Below are positions 35,041 to 43,358 of a DNA stretch of 64,000 bases, piece by piece. The stretch covers positions 49,465 to 113,464 of the forward strand of contig JABCYQ010000007.1 of the NCBI GenBank assembly GCA_013290125.1. The letters are read 5' to 3'. Source of the DNA: Vulcanimicrobiota bacterium. GTDB lineage: Bacteria; Vulcanimicrobiota; Vulcanimicrobiia; Eremiobacterales; Eremiobacteraceae. Below the pieces are notes generated by a model. It ran no database searches. It saw only the letters and a program-made list of their open reading frames with translations, and had not been told where the DNA came from. Each line of letters begins with the position of its first letter. The first letter of the stretch is position 1. Made by a program: the position numbers and the translations under genes.

Positions 35041-36187
35041 CCGATTCTCCCCGATAGAATTCTTGAGGCGACGGCTTGATTTCATGGAGACGCTGCATTT
35101 CCCCGAGTTCGATGGTATCGTTTATGAGAATATCCGGCTCGCCCCAGAGGGCGAGCGCGATCATGCTCTCATCCGTCACGCGCCCAGCAAAGCCGACCTG
35201 TTCGACCGGGTCCGTCAACACCGGTGCGCGACCGAGCTCTAGCGGTTTCACGACGACGATGCGGCCGAACCCATGATTGTGCGGCGGCCCCTGCGGCTCC
35301 ACGATGATCAAGTAGTCCGGAGCGCCGTTGTTGGCCGGCCCGGTATAGATCGGCGCGATGCCATGGCTCGGCGAAGCGATCGCCGTGACGTACGCGCGGC
35401 GCAACGCATCGGCGGTCGCAGACGCCTCCTCGCGCGTGGCGGTAACTCGCGGTAAACGAAGACTTGTCTGCCGCATCGCGCCGTCGAGCGCATGTGCGAA
35501 TCGCAGCGAGCGCGACTCGTCACCGACGACGTAGATCGTTTGCGGTGACATACATCCGGCTTGGTCGAACATGCAGACGTCCACGGAACCCGCAGTTGCG
35601 GCCAACGCAAGGTCGGCATCGGGCATGACGACCGCGACGCTGTAGCGCGTGCCGTGCCCCGTGAAGTGCTTTCCGGCGGGAAGCCGGTTTCGGATCGAAC
35701 CGATCGTCTCATCGCTGCCGAAGACGATCACGTTATCGACCATGGACAGCGCACGTGCTTCGGCGTCAAGATCACCGCCCTGCCAATAACACGCTCGCAA
35801 CATTCCCGCAAGCGGCGGTCCGATGGATTCCCATTGCCGCGCTACGATGTCGGCGAGCGCACGCTCTGAACTGGCGGCTTTGAGAATCGCTCGCGTCGCG
35901 GTTTGCGCGATGCTAAGCGCGGCATGCAAGGTTGGGCCGACGACATTTCCCGGGAGGACGACGAGTGTGTCGAAGGGCTTCCTGTCAGGCACGTCGGCCC
36001 AACCGCGCACCGCGGCATCGACGCGGCCGTTCTCGGCAAACCAAAAGGCGTTGTCTAACGCTACTTCGATGACCGGCTCGGACCACAGTCCGCCTGCGAG
36101 CCGCTTGCGCGCCTTGCAGCGAACGATCGAATCTGGGTCGCGCCATTCCTCGACGAACTGGACAGTCGCGGCCGCTAACGAACCCAT
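35030..36187 (-). CDS. LuxC-like acyl-CoA/acyl-enzyme reductase
   Basis: 385 aa, start ATG 36187 with GAGAGGG upstream. The catalytic-Cys motif CMFDQAGCMSPQTIYV is the hallmark of LuxC fatty-acyl reductases, which use NADPH to reduce an acyl group to an aldehyde. The aldehyde-dehydrogenase-like regions VLPGNVVGPTLHAALSIAQTATRAILKAAS and TGHGTRYSVAVVM are also present. No luciferase genes (luxA/luxB) are nearby, so it does not serve light production here. Confidence 0.88.
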   Translation of the reverse strand: MGSLAAATVQFVEEWRDPDSIVRCKARKRLAGGLWSEPVIEVALDNAFWFAENGRVDAAVRGWADVPDRKPFDTLVVLPGNVVGPTLHAALSIAQTATRAILKAASSERALADIVARQWESIGPPLAGMLRACYWQGGDLDAEARALSMVDNVIVFGSDETIGSIRNRLPAGKHFTGHGTRYSVAVVMPDADLALAATAGSVDVCMFDQAGCMSPQTIYVVGDESRSLRFAHALDGAMRQTSLRLPRVTATREEASATADALRRAYVTAIASPSHGIAPIYTGPANNGAPDYLIIVEPQGPPHNHGFGRIVVVKPLELGRAPVLTDPVEQVGFAGRVTDESMIALALWGEPDILINDTIELGEMQRLHEIKPSPQEFYRGESVDT

Positions 36188-36203
36188 CGCTCTGGTTGCC
36201 CTC

Positions 36204-37322
36204 TCATATTTTGGACGCGGTCAAAGTCGCGTCTGCGGCGATGCTGCAGCCCTTCGGCGGCGCTCCCGGATGGCGCCCGATAACTTCGATTCCACCGTCG
36301 CGCGAGCAAGCCAGATCGCCGGTGACGATCGCAGCGACCGATCCACGGTTGCTCAGGTCGAAGATGCGAAGCAGGCCGGGCGCGCCGGCAGGCACTTCGT
36401 CGCCCGTCACAGGGTCAACGATCACCGTACGCGTCCAGTGCGGCCCTATCTTGATGTGGCCGCGCCTCTCGCGGCCGGCGACCATGTCTGCGATGTTGGC
36501 GTCGTACCACTGGCTGCCGAGTTCGCACATCCCATATTCGGAGACGCACATAGAACGCGGCAGCCCGAGGAATTCTTCAAACCATCCATAGAGCACATCG
36601 CGCTCCACCTCACGCGACTTGCCTTTGAAACCGCCGGTCTCCACCGCACGGCTGCCGCCCGGCAGACGGTAGCGGGCGCCGTCCTCACGGCAGCGATCGA
36701 AGAAATGGACAAAGGCGAATGCCGTGCCGAAAACTACGCACGCGTCATCGGACTGGAGCGCGCGTGCTAGACCTGCGATCTCAAGTGAGTCGCCACGGAG
36801 ATAAAACCTGCTGTCGGGTGATCCAAAGCGGGCGTCGATTGCAGAGAGCATAAACGAGAGCGACGACTGGGGAGCTTCCGAAAATGGCGGCGCGAGAAAG
36901 ATGTGACGCATACTGCCGGTGTCAGGCAATACCATCGCCCGGTAGTGCTCCTCGAGCGAAGCCGAATACAAAGCCGTCGCATCGAGCTCGTGTCGCGATG
37001 TTCGTCCACCCGACGTCGTGCCGCTTGAGACGAAGGTCAGGGAGCTGCGGTCGGGCGGAAAGCACGCGAGACGCGCGTCGCTGAAAGATGCCGCAGAAAC
37101 CGGCGGCACGTCACGCCAGCTGGCGACATCCGCTGGCCGCCGGCTGACGCGGTCGCAGAGCGTACGAAACGGCGAATTTCGTTCGTACTGGTATGCGAAC
37201 AGCTCGCGGGCGAGGTGCTCGAATTCAACGTCATCGGGCGCGCCGCCCATATAACGGGCGATCCGATCGTCGAGCGATCGGGCGGTTTCATCGCGTCGGT
37301 CTGGGGTTGGGGCAAAGGTCAT
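36204..37322 (-). CDS. LuxE-like acyl-protein synthetase
   Basis: 372 aa from ATG 37322. ANL-superfamily acyl-activating enzyme of the LuxE type: adenylation signature TFVSSGTTSGGRTSRH, motif SEYGMCELGSQWYD, and C-terminal TGDLACSRDGGIEVIGR. LuxE activates a carboxylic acid with ATP and passes it, bound to Cys, to LuxC for reduction. The gene ends 16 bases before the LuxC-like gene, so the two enzymes are made together. Divergent from a metallo-hydrolase gene, with about 60 bp between starts. Confidence 0.88.
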   Translation of the reverse strand: MTFAPTPDRRDETARSLDDRIARYMGGAPDDVEFEHLARELFAYQYERNSPFRTLCDRVSRRPADVASWRDVPPVSAASFSDARLACFPPDRSSLTFVSSGTTSGGRTSRHELDATALYSASLEEHYRAMVLPDTGSMRHIFLAPPFSEAPQSSLSFMLSAIDARFGSPDSRFYLRGDSLEIAGLARALQSDDACVVFGTAFAFVHFFDRCREDGARYRLPGGSRAVETGGFKGKSREVERDVLYGWFEEFLGLPRSMCVSEYGMCELGSQWYDANIADMVAGRERRGHIKIGPHWTRTVIVDPVTGDEVPAGAPGLLRIFDLSNRGSVAAIVTGDLACSRDGGIEVIGRHPGAPPKGCSIAADATLTASKI

Positions 37323-37381
37323 GGTGCGCGGCACACTTGCACGGGGGGCGAGCCGCACCTTTCCAGAAACGTCGTCGCCGA

Positions 37382-38026
37382 ATGATCGTCGAGCATTTTC
37401 CGGTCGGACTGCTGGGGTGCAATTGCGTCGTGCTCGGGGACGAGGCTACCAAGTCTGCAGTCGTCATCGACCCGGGAGATGAGGTGGACCGGATCGGAGA
37501 CGTGTTGCGGCGACACGGACTGAAAGTCGTCGCGATCGTCGCGACGCACGCGCACATCGACCACGTCGGTGCCATGGCCCGGCTCAAGGAAGTGTCCGGG
37601 GCGCCTGCGATGCTTCACGAAGCCGATCTGGAGATCTATCGCATCCTGAGCGAACAGGCGCGTTGGCTGGGAGTGCCAGCTCCGTCAGAGACCTCGATCG
37701 ATCGCTTTCTCGAGGACGGCGCACGAGTTGAATTCGGCGCTCAAGCCATCGACATCGTGCACACGCCGGGTCATTCGCCCGGGAGCGTGACCTTCGTCGC
37801 ACACGCTGAATCGCCGCTCGTCATCGCAGGTGACACGCTCTTCAATGGAAGCATCGGTCGCACGGATCTTTGGGGTGGATCGTTCGACGAGATCATGAAG
37901 TCCATCCGGACGCGGCTCTTGACCCTCCCTGAGGATTGGCCGGTCATCTGCGGCCACGGTCCGGACACGACGATCGGTCGCGAGCGCGACACAAACCCGT
38001 TCCTCGTGCGAGCCGAAGGCGTCTAG
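37382..38026 (+). CDS. Metallo-beta-lactamase-fold hydrolase (glyoxalase II-like)
   Basis: 214 aa from ATG 37382. It has the two-metal motif THAHIDHVG (HxHxDH), a later ligand in HTPGHSPGS, Asp in IAGDTLF, and His in VICGHGPDT. The length matches the small hydroxyacylglutathione-hydrolase-like family, which cleaves thioesters in the cytoplasm. The actual substrate is unknown. Confidence 0.9.
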   Translation: MIVEHFPVGLLGCNCVVLGDEATKSAVVIDPGDEVDRIGDVLRRHGLKVVAIVATHAHIDHVGAMARLKEVSGAPAMLHEADLEIYRILSEQARWLGVPAPSETSIDRFLEDGARVEFGAQAIDIVHTPGHSPGSVTFVAHAESPLVIAGDTLFNGSIGRTDLWGGSFDEIMKSIRTRLLTLPEDWPVICGHGPDTTIGRERDTNPFLVRAEGV

Positions 38027-38033
38027 CGCGCTG

Positions 38034-38258
38034 TCAGAGCGAAGGGCGGCGCATCGGCGGTGTGGCGGTCCGATTTGTCGCGACAGCTTCCCGCTTGGCA
38101 CGACTCAACATGGCGCGTTTTGGTTTGACCAGAACGACCACTCCGGCGTCGATCGTGTCCCGGCCGCACGTGTCGCACGCCCATTCCTGTTCGGTTACCT
38201 CCGACGCGCACCGCGTGCAGAACAAGTAGATCTCGGTCAAGAGTGCCCCTCTCTTCAT
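38034..38258 (-). CDS. Small zinc-ribbon protein
   Basis: 74 aa from ATG 38258. Cys pairs FCTRC and CDTC, 11 residues apart, form a zinc-ribbon knuckle. The C-terminal half is very basic (KPKRAMLSRAKREA), which fits nucleic-acid or ribosome binding. Earlier starts would overlap the diguanylate cyclase gene. Convergent with the hydrolase gene. Confidence 0.55.
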   Translation of the reverse strand: MKRGALLTEIYLFCTRCASEVTEQEWACDTCGRDTIDAGVVVLVKPKRAMLSRAKREAVATNRTATPPMRRPSL

Positions 38259-38268
38259 AACCCTGCGT

Positions 38269-38277
38269 TGATATAAT
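38269..38277 (+). promoter_or_regulatory. Extended -10 promoter element
   Basis: TGATATAAT, a perfect TGnTATAAT extended -10, 43 bases before the first diguanylate cyclase start. No clear -35 is visible. Inferred from sequence only. Confidence 0.45.
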
Positions 38278-38319
38278 GACCCGGCGAAGCCGCGACCCGT
38301 TACGGCCGATATACTAAGT

Positions 38320-40869
38320 ATGAACGTGAGCGGCATCACCGACCCGCGATCGCACGAAGACGAACCGCCGTTTCTCCGCCTGGCGCGGGTATTCGCGCGC
38401 GTTCGCGGCGACGCAGCGTTCGCCGCGCTCCATGCCGAGCTCGCCCCGTTCGGCTTCCGAAAGTTCACGATCGCGACGTTCGGTGACGACCCTTCGAGCC
38501 CGGTGCGTTACCGCTATCACGGCGACACGGAAGATCCCAATCCCGGCCCTCTCGATTCCCATATGCTCGCATTCGCCCTGACGAGCGCTCAGCCACAGCT
38601 GTTCGCGGGCGTCCAGTCCTCGGCACCGGCACCAAAACGGCCGGCGGCGCTTGCTGCGCCGCTCTACGTCGGCGGAACGTTGCGCGGTTTTTGCGTGGCG
38701 CAAAGCGACGGTTCGTTCGCGCCCGGCGCGTTAGCGGTCGCCGAGACGGCGGCAGTGCTCATCGGGCATCGCCTCGATGCGATGCAGCGCGAACGCGCCG
38801 AAAACGCGGCTACGCGCGCGCGCTCCCTCCTTTTGGCGACTTCGCGCACGCTTGCGAACGAGTCGGATGTCGAGGCGCTGTTCGGCAAGTTCCACGCGCA
38901 CATCGGACGCGCGATGGATGCGTCCATCTTCTGGGCCGGGCTTCTCGACGAAGTCGGCAAGGAACTCGAGATCGTCTATTGCGTCGAGCACGGACAGGCA
39001 GCCGCGCGCGGCATGCGCATCGGGCTCACGGAGATCGGTCGCGCCGTCATCGAGAACGCGGCCGCAAAAGTTTTTAGGCAGCCCGAGGATTGGTTGCCAT
39101 TCGACAGCCGCAACTTCACCGGCACGCCGGATCCGGTGTCGTCGATTTTCGCGCCGCTGAAGCTTGCGAACAGGGCCACGGGGCTCATGTGCATTCAAAC
39201 GACGAAATCGAATGCCTACAGCGATGCCGACGTGGACCTGTTCATCGCAGTCTCGGAACAAGCCGCGATCGCGGTCGAGAATGCCGCCAACACGCGGGCA
39301 AGTGCGCGCCGCGCCGCTGACTTGAATCTCATCGTGGAAGTCGCGCGTGCGCTGACGTCGGAATTGGATCTACGCGGCCTCTTCGGCAAGATCAAAGATC
39401 AAGTGCGCCGCGTGATCGACGCGCCGCTTTTCATGGTGGCGTTTGCGGGCGAAGCCCACACCGTGACGCTCGAATATCTCGTCGAGGGTGACCGCGAGTT
39501 TCCGCCGCAGCGCTATCCGATCGAGGGCACGATCGTCGGGCGCGTGTTTGAGACCGGCGCGCCGGTGCTCGTGGCGAACGTGGCGGAACGCGAGCGGTTG
39601 ACGCAGACCGCGGTCGGTGAAGGCGCGGTCAAAGTCCAATCGGTTCTCGCGGTGCCGTTGACCATCGGCGGCGAGATCATCGGCGCGCTCGCCGTCCAGT
39701 CGTATGCGCAGTCCGCGTACAGCGATCGCCACATCGAGCTCTTGACCGCTATCGCGGAGCAGTCCGCGGTCGCGGTGCGCAACGCGACGCTCTACGAACG
39801 CGCAAAACTGCGTGCCGATCATGACGCTCTGACCGGACTCCCGAACAAACAGACGTTGCTGGATCGACTGAGTTTCGAACTCAAAAGGGCGCAGCGCGAA
39901 CACGGGCGGCTCGCGCTTCTGATGATGGACGTTGATCAGTTCAAAGGTATCAACGACTCGTACGGCCATCAGTTCGGAGACGCCGTGCTCAAGGTCGTGG
40001 CCGGTTCCTTGCATGCCGTCGCTCGCGGAAGCGATGTGGTCGGCCGCTTCGGCGGCGACGAGTTCTGCGCGATTCTGCCCGGAGCCGATGGCGATGCCGC
40101 GCGAGCGTTCGTCGAGCGCCTGCGTTCCGACGTGGAGGCGCGGCCCGTAAAACACGGCGGGCATTCCCCGGTTCCCATCTCGCTCTCGATCGGTTTCGGT
40201 GCGTACCCCGAAGACGCCGACAATCTGGATCAACTCGTCGCTGCGGCTGACGCGGCGTTGTACTCCGACAAGCGCGGCGAACGCGCGCGCCGGTCAGGCG
40301 ACGATGCTTTAGAATGGGCGCCCGGAGCAGCGCTCGAGCCGTTCACGGCGCTGGTCAGCGTGATCGCGAACAGCGGCCGCCGCCGGCGCGAGCACATGCG
40401 CACGATGCACCGCTTCGCGACGGCATATGCCCGCGCCGCCGAATTCGACGCGAAGACCACGGACACGCTGCTTCAAGCGGCTACGCTCGTCGATGTCGGA
40501 GAGCTTGCGCTTCCAGGACGTGTATTCGCAAAGCCGGGCGTGCTTGACGAAGCCGAGCGGACCTTGGTGAGGACGCATGTAGAACGCGGTACGGAACTGC
40601 TGCGCGGATACGCCGACGGAGCCGCGGCCGCCGAGGTGCTGGCATTTCACCACGAGCGAATCGACGGGAGCGGATATCCGCGAGGTGCGCGCGGTGACCA
40701 GATCCCCGAACTCGGCAAGGTGCTCGCCGCGATCGACGCGCTCGCAGCGATGGAAGCGGATCGTCCGCATCGCCGCGCTTTCACGCGAACCGATGCGATC
40801 GCACAACTGCGCGGCGACGCCGGCTTCGACCAGCGCGTCGTTGAAACGATCATCCGCGCGGTTGGTTGA
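38320..40869 (+). CDS. GAF-GGDEF-HD-GYP signalling protein with defective HD motif
   Basis: 849 aa, no membrane helix. A degenerate sensory region and two GAF-like domains fill residues 1-500. The second GAF starts near LNLIVEVARALTSELDLRGLF. The GGDEF domain has GGDEF at 578-582 and an inhibitory-site RGSD five residues before it, so c-di-GMP synthesis with product inhibition is expected. The C-terminal HD-GYP-type domain keeps GSGYP (784-787) and His in THVERG. Its HD pair is VD (residues 724-725, VDVGE instead of HDIGK), so the metal-binding His and the following Lys are lost and phosphodiesterase activity is doubtful. A full-length paralogue lies at 46 kb. Confidence 0.92.
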   Translation: MNVSGITDPRSHEDEPPFLRLARVFARVRGDAAFAALHAELAPFGFRKFTIATFGDDPSSPVRYRYHGDTEDPNPGPLDSHMLAFALTSAQPQLFAGVQSSAPAPKRPAALAAPLYVGGTLRGFCVAQSDGSFAPGALAVAETAAVLIGHRLDAMQRERAENAATRARSLLLATSRTLANESDVEALFGKFHAHIGRAMDASIFWAGLLDEVGKELEIVYCVEHGQAAARGMRIGLTEIGRAVIENAAAKVFRQPEDWLPFDSRNFTGTPDPVSSIFAPLKLANRATGLMCIQTTKSNAYSDADVDLFIAVSEQAAIAVENAANTRASARRAADLNLIVEVARALTSELDLRGLFGKIKDQVRRVIDAPLFMVAFAGEAHTVTLEYLVEGDREFPPQRYPIEGTIVGRVFETGAPVLVANVAERERLTQTAVGEGAVKVQSVLAVPLTIGGEIIGALAVQSYAQSAYSDRHIELLTAIAEQSAVAVRNATLYERAKLRADHDALTGLPNKQTLLDRLSFELKRAQREHGRLALLMMDVDQFKGINDSYGHQFGDAVLKVVAGSLHAVARGSDVVGRFGGDEFCAILPGADGDAARAFVERLRSDVEARPVKHGGHSPVPISLSIGFGAYPEDADNLDQLVAAADAALYSDKRGERARRSGDDALEWAPGAALEPFTALVSVIANSGRRRREHMRTMHRFATAYARAAEFDAKTTDTLLQAATLVDVGELALPGRVFAKPGVLDEAERTLVRTHVERGTELLRGYADGAAAAEVLAFHHERIDGSGYPRGARGDQIPELGKVLAAIDALAAMEADRPHRRAFTRTDAIAQLRGDAGFDQRVVETIIRAVG

Positions 40870-40873
40870 TTTG

Positions 40874-40904
40874 TTGAAGGGGCCGACTTTATGTCGGCCC
40901 ACAT
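40874..40904 (+). repeat. Dispersed hairpin repeat, copy 8
   Basis: TTGAAGGGGCCGACTTTATGTCGGCCCACAT, loop tttat. It fills the gap between the convergent diguanylate cyclase and GNAT genes. Confidence 0.92.
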
Positions 40905-40911
40905 CTCTTAC

Positions 40912-41850
40912 TTATCGCAGATCGGCGACGACGTATGCATCCGGCCTGTAGACCGCACTCCCGCCGCCGCGCAACATGAAGACGCCGAAATACGCGGGCT
41001 TGAATCCTAGTCGGATCATTGCTTTGTAGGCGCCTACGGTCTCCGTGCTGACTCCAGCCTCGATATCTGGCAGGCCATTGTCAACTGCAAGCGCTTCGCA
41101 AGCGCCGAGCAGTTCGGCAAACGTCTTCTCAACGTTCGGTCCCGGACGCGCCGCCGCAAACTTGACGTAAAGGCTCTTATCGCCGGCCTCCGACTCACTT
41201 CCGAAATGACAGAGCGCAATGCCTTCGAGGCGACTATCGGATCGAATGAGGATGGTCTCCCCCTGCGACTGCCCCGCAATCCCCTCGATCTCGATACTCA
41301 CATCGAGACCTTCGAGTAGTTCATTGCAGAGGTCGCGCGCCTCAGCGAGAGCGGCCGGCTGTTGATCGCGCGTCAGTTGCGAATAGCGCGCGGAAGATCG
41401 CATCGAGGAATCCGAAGGAACCTTGTGCATGATGCCGGTCAAGAACCGAGGCCAAAAGCCAAAGCGCTGATAGAGCGTCTGGTGCTGTGCGCTGTCCGCA
41501 AACGTGAACAGCGCCGCATGCTTCGTGCGCCACGCATCGAAGCGCGCCATTGTCTCCTCCATCAACCGCTTCGCAATACCTTGCTTCCAACGCGTTGGAT
41601 TAACGGTTAGCGGCCCAAAGAATCCGAACGATCCCCAATTCGCCATGAAGTTCGAACCGATCACTTCACCGCCGTCCACAGCTGCGATCGCGCCGCTCGG
41701 ATCCGTGCCGAATCGACCGCGGACCATTGCTCGACCGCTCATGGACGTCTGCGGATCGACTCCAAGATACGTGGCGAACGCAACGCGGAAGATTCGATCC
41801 GCCTCCCGCAGATCTTCGGCAGCCATCGGTCGCACTTGTATCTCTGACAT
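40912..41850 (-). CDS. GNAT-family N-acetyltransferase
   Basis: 312 aa. The N-terminal GNAT domain has the acetyl-CoA loop in VNPTRWKQGIAKRLMEETMARFD near residue 90, and strand ALFTFADSAQHQTLYQRFGFWPRF. A second, more diverged GNAT-like half follows (EGIALCHFGSESEAGDKSLYVKFA ... YKAMIRLGFKPAYFG). Two-GNAT proteins of this size include amino-acid and aminoglycoside acetyltransferases; the substrate cannot be told. Confidence 0.85.
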   Translation of the reverse strand: MSEIQVRPMAAEDLREADRIFRVAFATYLGVDPQTSMSGRAMVRGRFGTDPSGAIAAVDGGEVIGSNFMANWGSFGFFGPLTVNPTRWKQGIAKRLMEETMARFDAWRTKHAALFTFADSAQHQTLYQRFGFWPRFLTGIMHKVPSDSSMRSSARYSQLTRDQQPAALAEARDLCNELLEGLDVSIEIEGIAGQSQGETILIRSDSRLEGIALCHFGSESEAGDKSLYVKFAAARPGPNVEKTFAELLGACEALAVDNGLPDIEAGVSTETVGAYKAMIRLGFKPAYFGVFMLRGGGSAVYRPDAYVVADLR

Positions 41851-41942
41851 CTTTCCAAGCGTTAGTCCGACTTCGCCTCGTTCCTGCGCTTCAAGGAGGC
41901 ATCAACGGTTGTGCGAACTCGACCCAAGAGGTTCTGTATTTA

Positions 41943-43310
41943 ATGCTGGTTGCCAAGCCGTGGAAGATCATAGTGGGCGTCATTATCGTGGCGTCGATTG
42001 CCTCGTGCAACTTTCTGCAACCGCAGCTCCCCAAGACGGCGACTAACGTCGATCCATTCTCGATCGATCTCCCGAAACCGTATCCGACGCCGTCGTTGCC
42101 TTCAGATATAAAGGCGCTCACTGCGATGGCCGCATCCGGCGATCCGGTGGCACAGTGCATGCTTGGAAGGGACTACGAACACGGAACAGGCGTCTTTCCA
42201 AACTCGTCGCTTGCACGCAAATGGCTGACCCGCTCCGCAGCTCAACACGATGGTTGCGGTATCAACGGAATTGGGAACCTTTTCTTCCGCGGCTATGGCG
42301 TGCCGCAAGATTTAGGTATGGCGCAGGGCTATTACGAAGCGGCGGCACTAACCGGCTACGCCGGCGCGTACTACAACCTCGGCATGATGTACAAAAACGG
42401 CGAGGGCGTGCCGGTCGACGAACGCATCGCGATCGAGTGGTTGACAAAGGCCGCGATCGGCAACTATGCCGCGGCGTATGACGATCTTGCAAACATCTAT
42501 GCCTTTGGTCATCAGTTCAGGACGCACAATGTCGGCCTCGCCGTGCACTACTATCGCTTGGCTTTGACAGCGCCGGGCACGACAGCTTCTTGCAAATGCG
42601 CTCGCGAGGACGCAGCTCAGAATCTCGCGTTTCTCTATCTCAACGTGTATCACGGCGACGACCGTTGGCGATATCAAGAGGTCCTGCACCTCTTGAAGAG
42701 CACGTCGAATTCATCGTGGTCCAAATACCAGATCGGGCAGCTATACGTCAGCGGAGTCGGCGTAACAAAGAATATCGACACGGCAGCCCTGTGGTTCAAG
42801 AAGTCCGCCGATCAAGGCTATGCGCCCGCCGCATCAAGGTATGCCGCGTACCTCTCAGGATTCTCCGGGCGGCCTGTGCGCCGAGCCGAAGAACTCAGAT
42901 ACTTGGAACTGGCGATCGTGGGTGGCGACCCGGACGGCATGTACCAGCTCGCTGAGATGAAGTGGCGCGGACTTGAAGTTCCCGTGGATCATAGCGGCGC
43001 GATCCAACTGATGACGGCGGCCGCCGCCGGCGGATCGCTTATTGCGATCGTCGATCTAGCCAATCGTTATTTTGCGGGCGTCGGCGTTCCGCGTGACCGG
43101 TATAAGGCATACGTCCTATTTCACGTCGCGGTCGATGTCGGAGGGACTTGGGGACCGGGCCTGCGACAGAGACTTGACCGTCAACTGACAGACGCGCAGC
43201 GCCAATCCGCGCAGTTCGAGATCAAACGTATGGACCAGACCGTACTAACCGCCATGGATGAACAGACCGACCTGCCGCCGATCCCATCGTCGTCCAAAAC
43301 GACTGAATAG
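41943..43310 (+). CDS. Sel1-repeat lipoprotein
   Basis: 455 aa from ATG 41943. The signal peptide IIVGVIIVASIASC ends in a lipobox, so the protein is lipid-anchored. The mature part is a run of Sel1-like TPR repeats: DPVAQCMLGRDYEHGTGVF, GINGIGNLFFRGYGVPQDL, GAYYNLGMMYKNGEGVPVDE, SKYQIGQLYVSGVGVTKNI and DGMYQLAEMKWRGLEVPVD. Sel1 proteins act as scaffolds or adaptors. GC content is somewhat lower than the neighbours. Confidence 0.88.
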   Translation: MLVAKPWKIIVGVIIVASIASCNFLQPQLPKTATNVDPFSIDLPKPYPTPSLPSDIKALTAMAASGDPVAQCMLGRDYEHGTGVFPNSSLARKWLTRSAAQHDGCGINGIGNLFFRGYGVPQDLGMAQGYYEAAALTGYAGAYYNLGMMYKNGEGVPVDERIAIEWLTKAAIGNYAAAYDDLANIYAFGHQFRTHNVGLAVHYYRLALTAPGTTASCKCAREDAAQNLAFLYLNVYHGDDRWRYQEVLHLLKSTSNSSWSKYQIGQLYVSGVGVTKNIDTAALWFKKSADQGYAPAASRYAAYLSGFSGRPVRRAEELRYLELAIVGGDPDGMYQLAEMKWRGLEVPVDHSGAIQLMTAAAAGGSLIAIVDLANRYFAGVGVPRDRYKAYVLFHVAVDVGGTWGPGLRQRLDRQLTDAQRQSAQFEIKRMDQTVLTAMDEQTDLPPIPSSSKTTE

Positions 43311-43358
43311 CGCGCAGCCGGCGGCGAGAACAGTCAAAATGCCAAGGCTCCGAGCAAC

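Noticed and set aside
35030..37322. A bioluminescence (lux) operon
   Set aside because: LuxC- and LuxE-like genes are present, but no luxA/luxB luciferase or luxD gene is nearby, and an aminotransferase takes their place.
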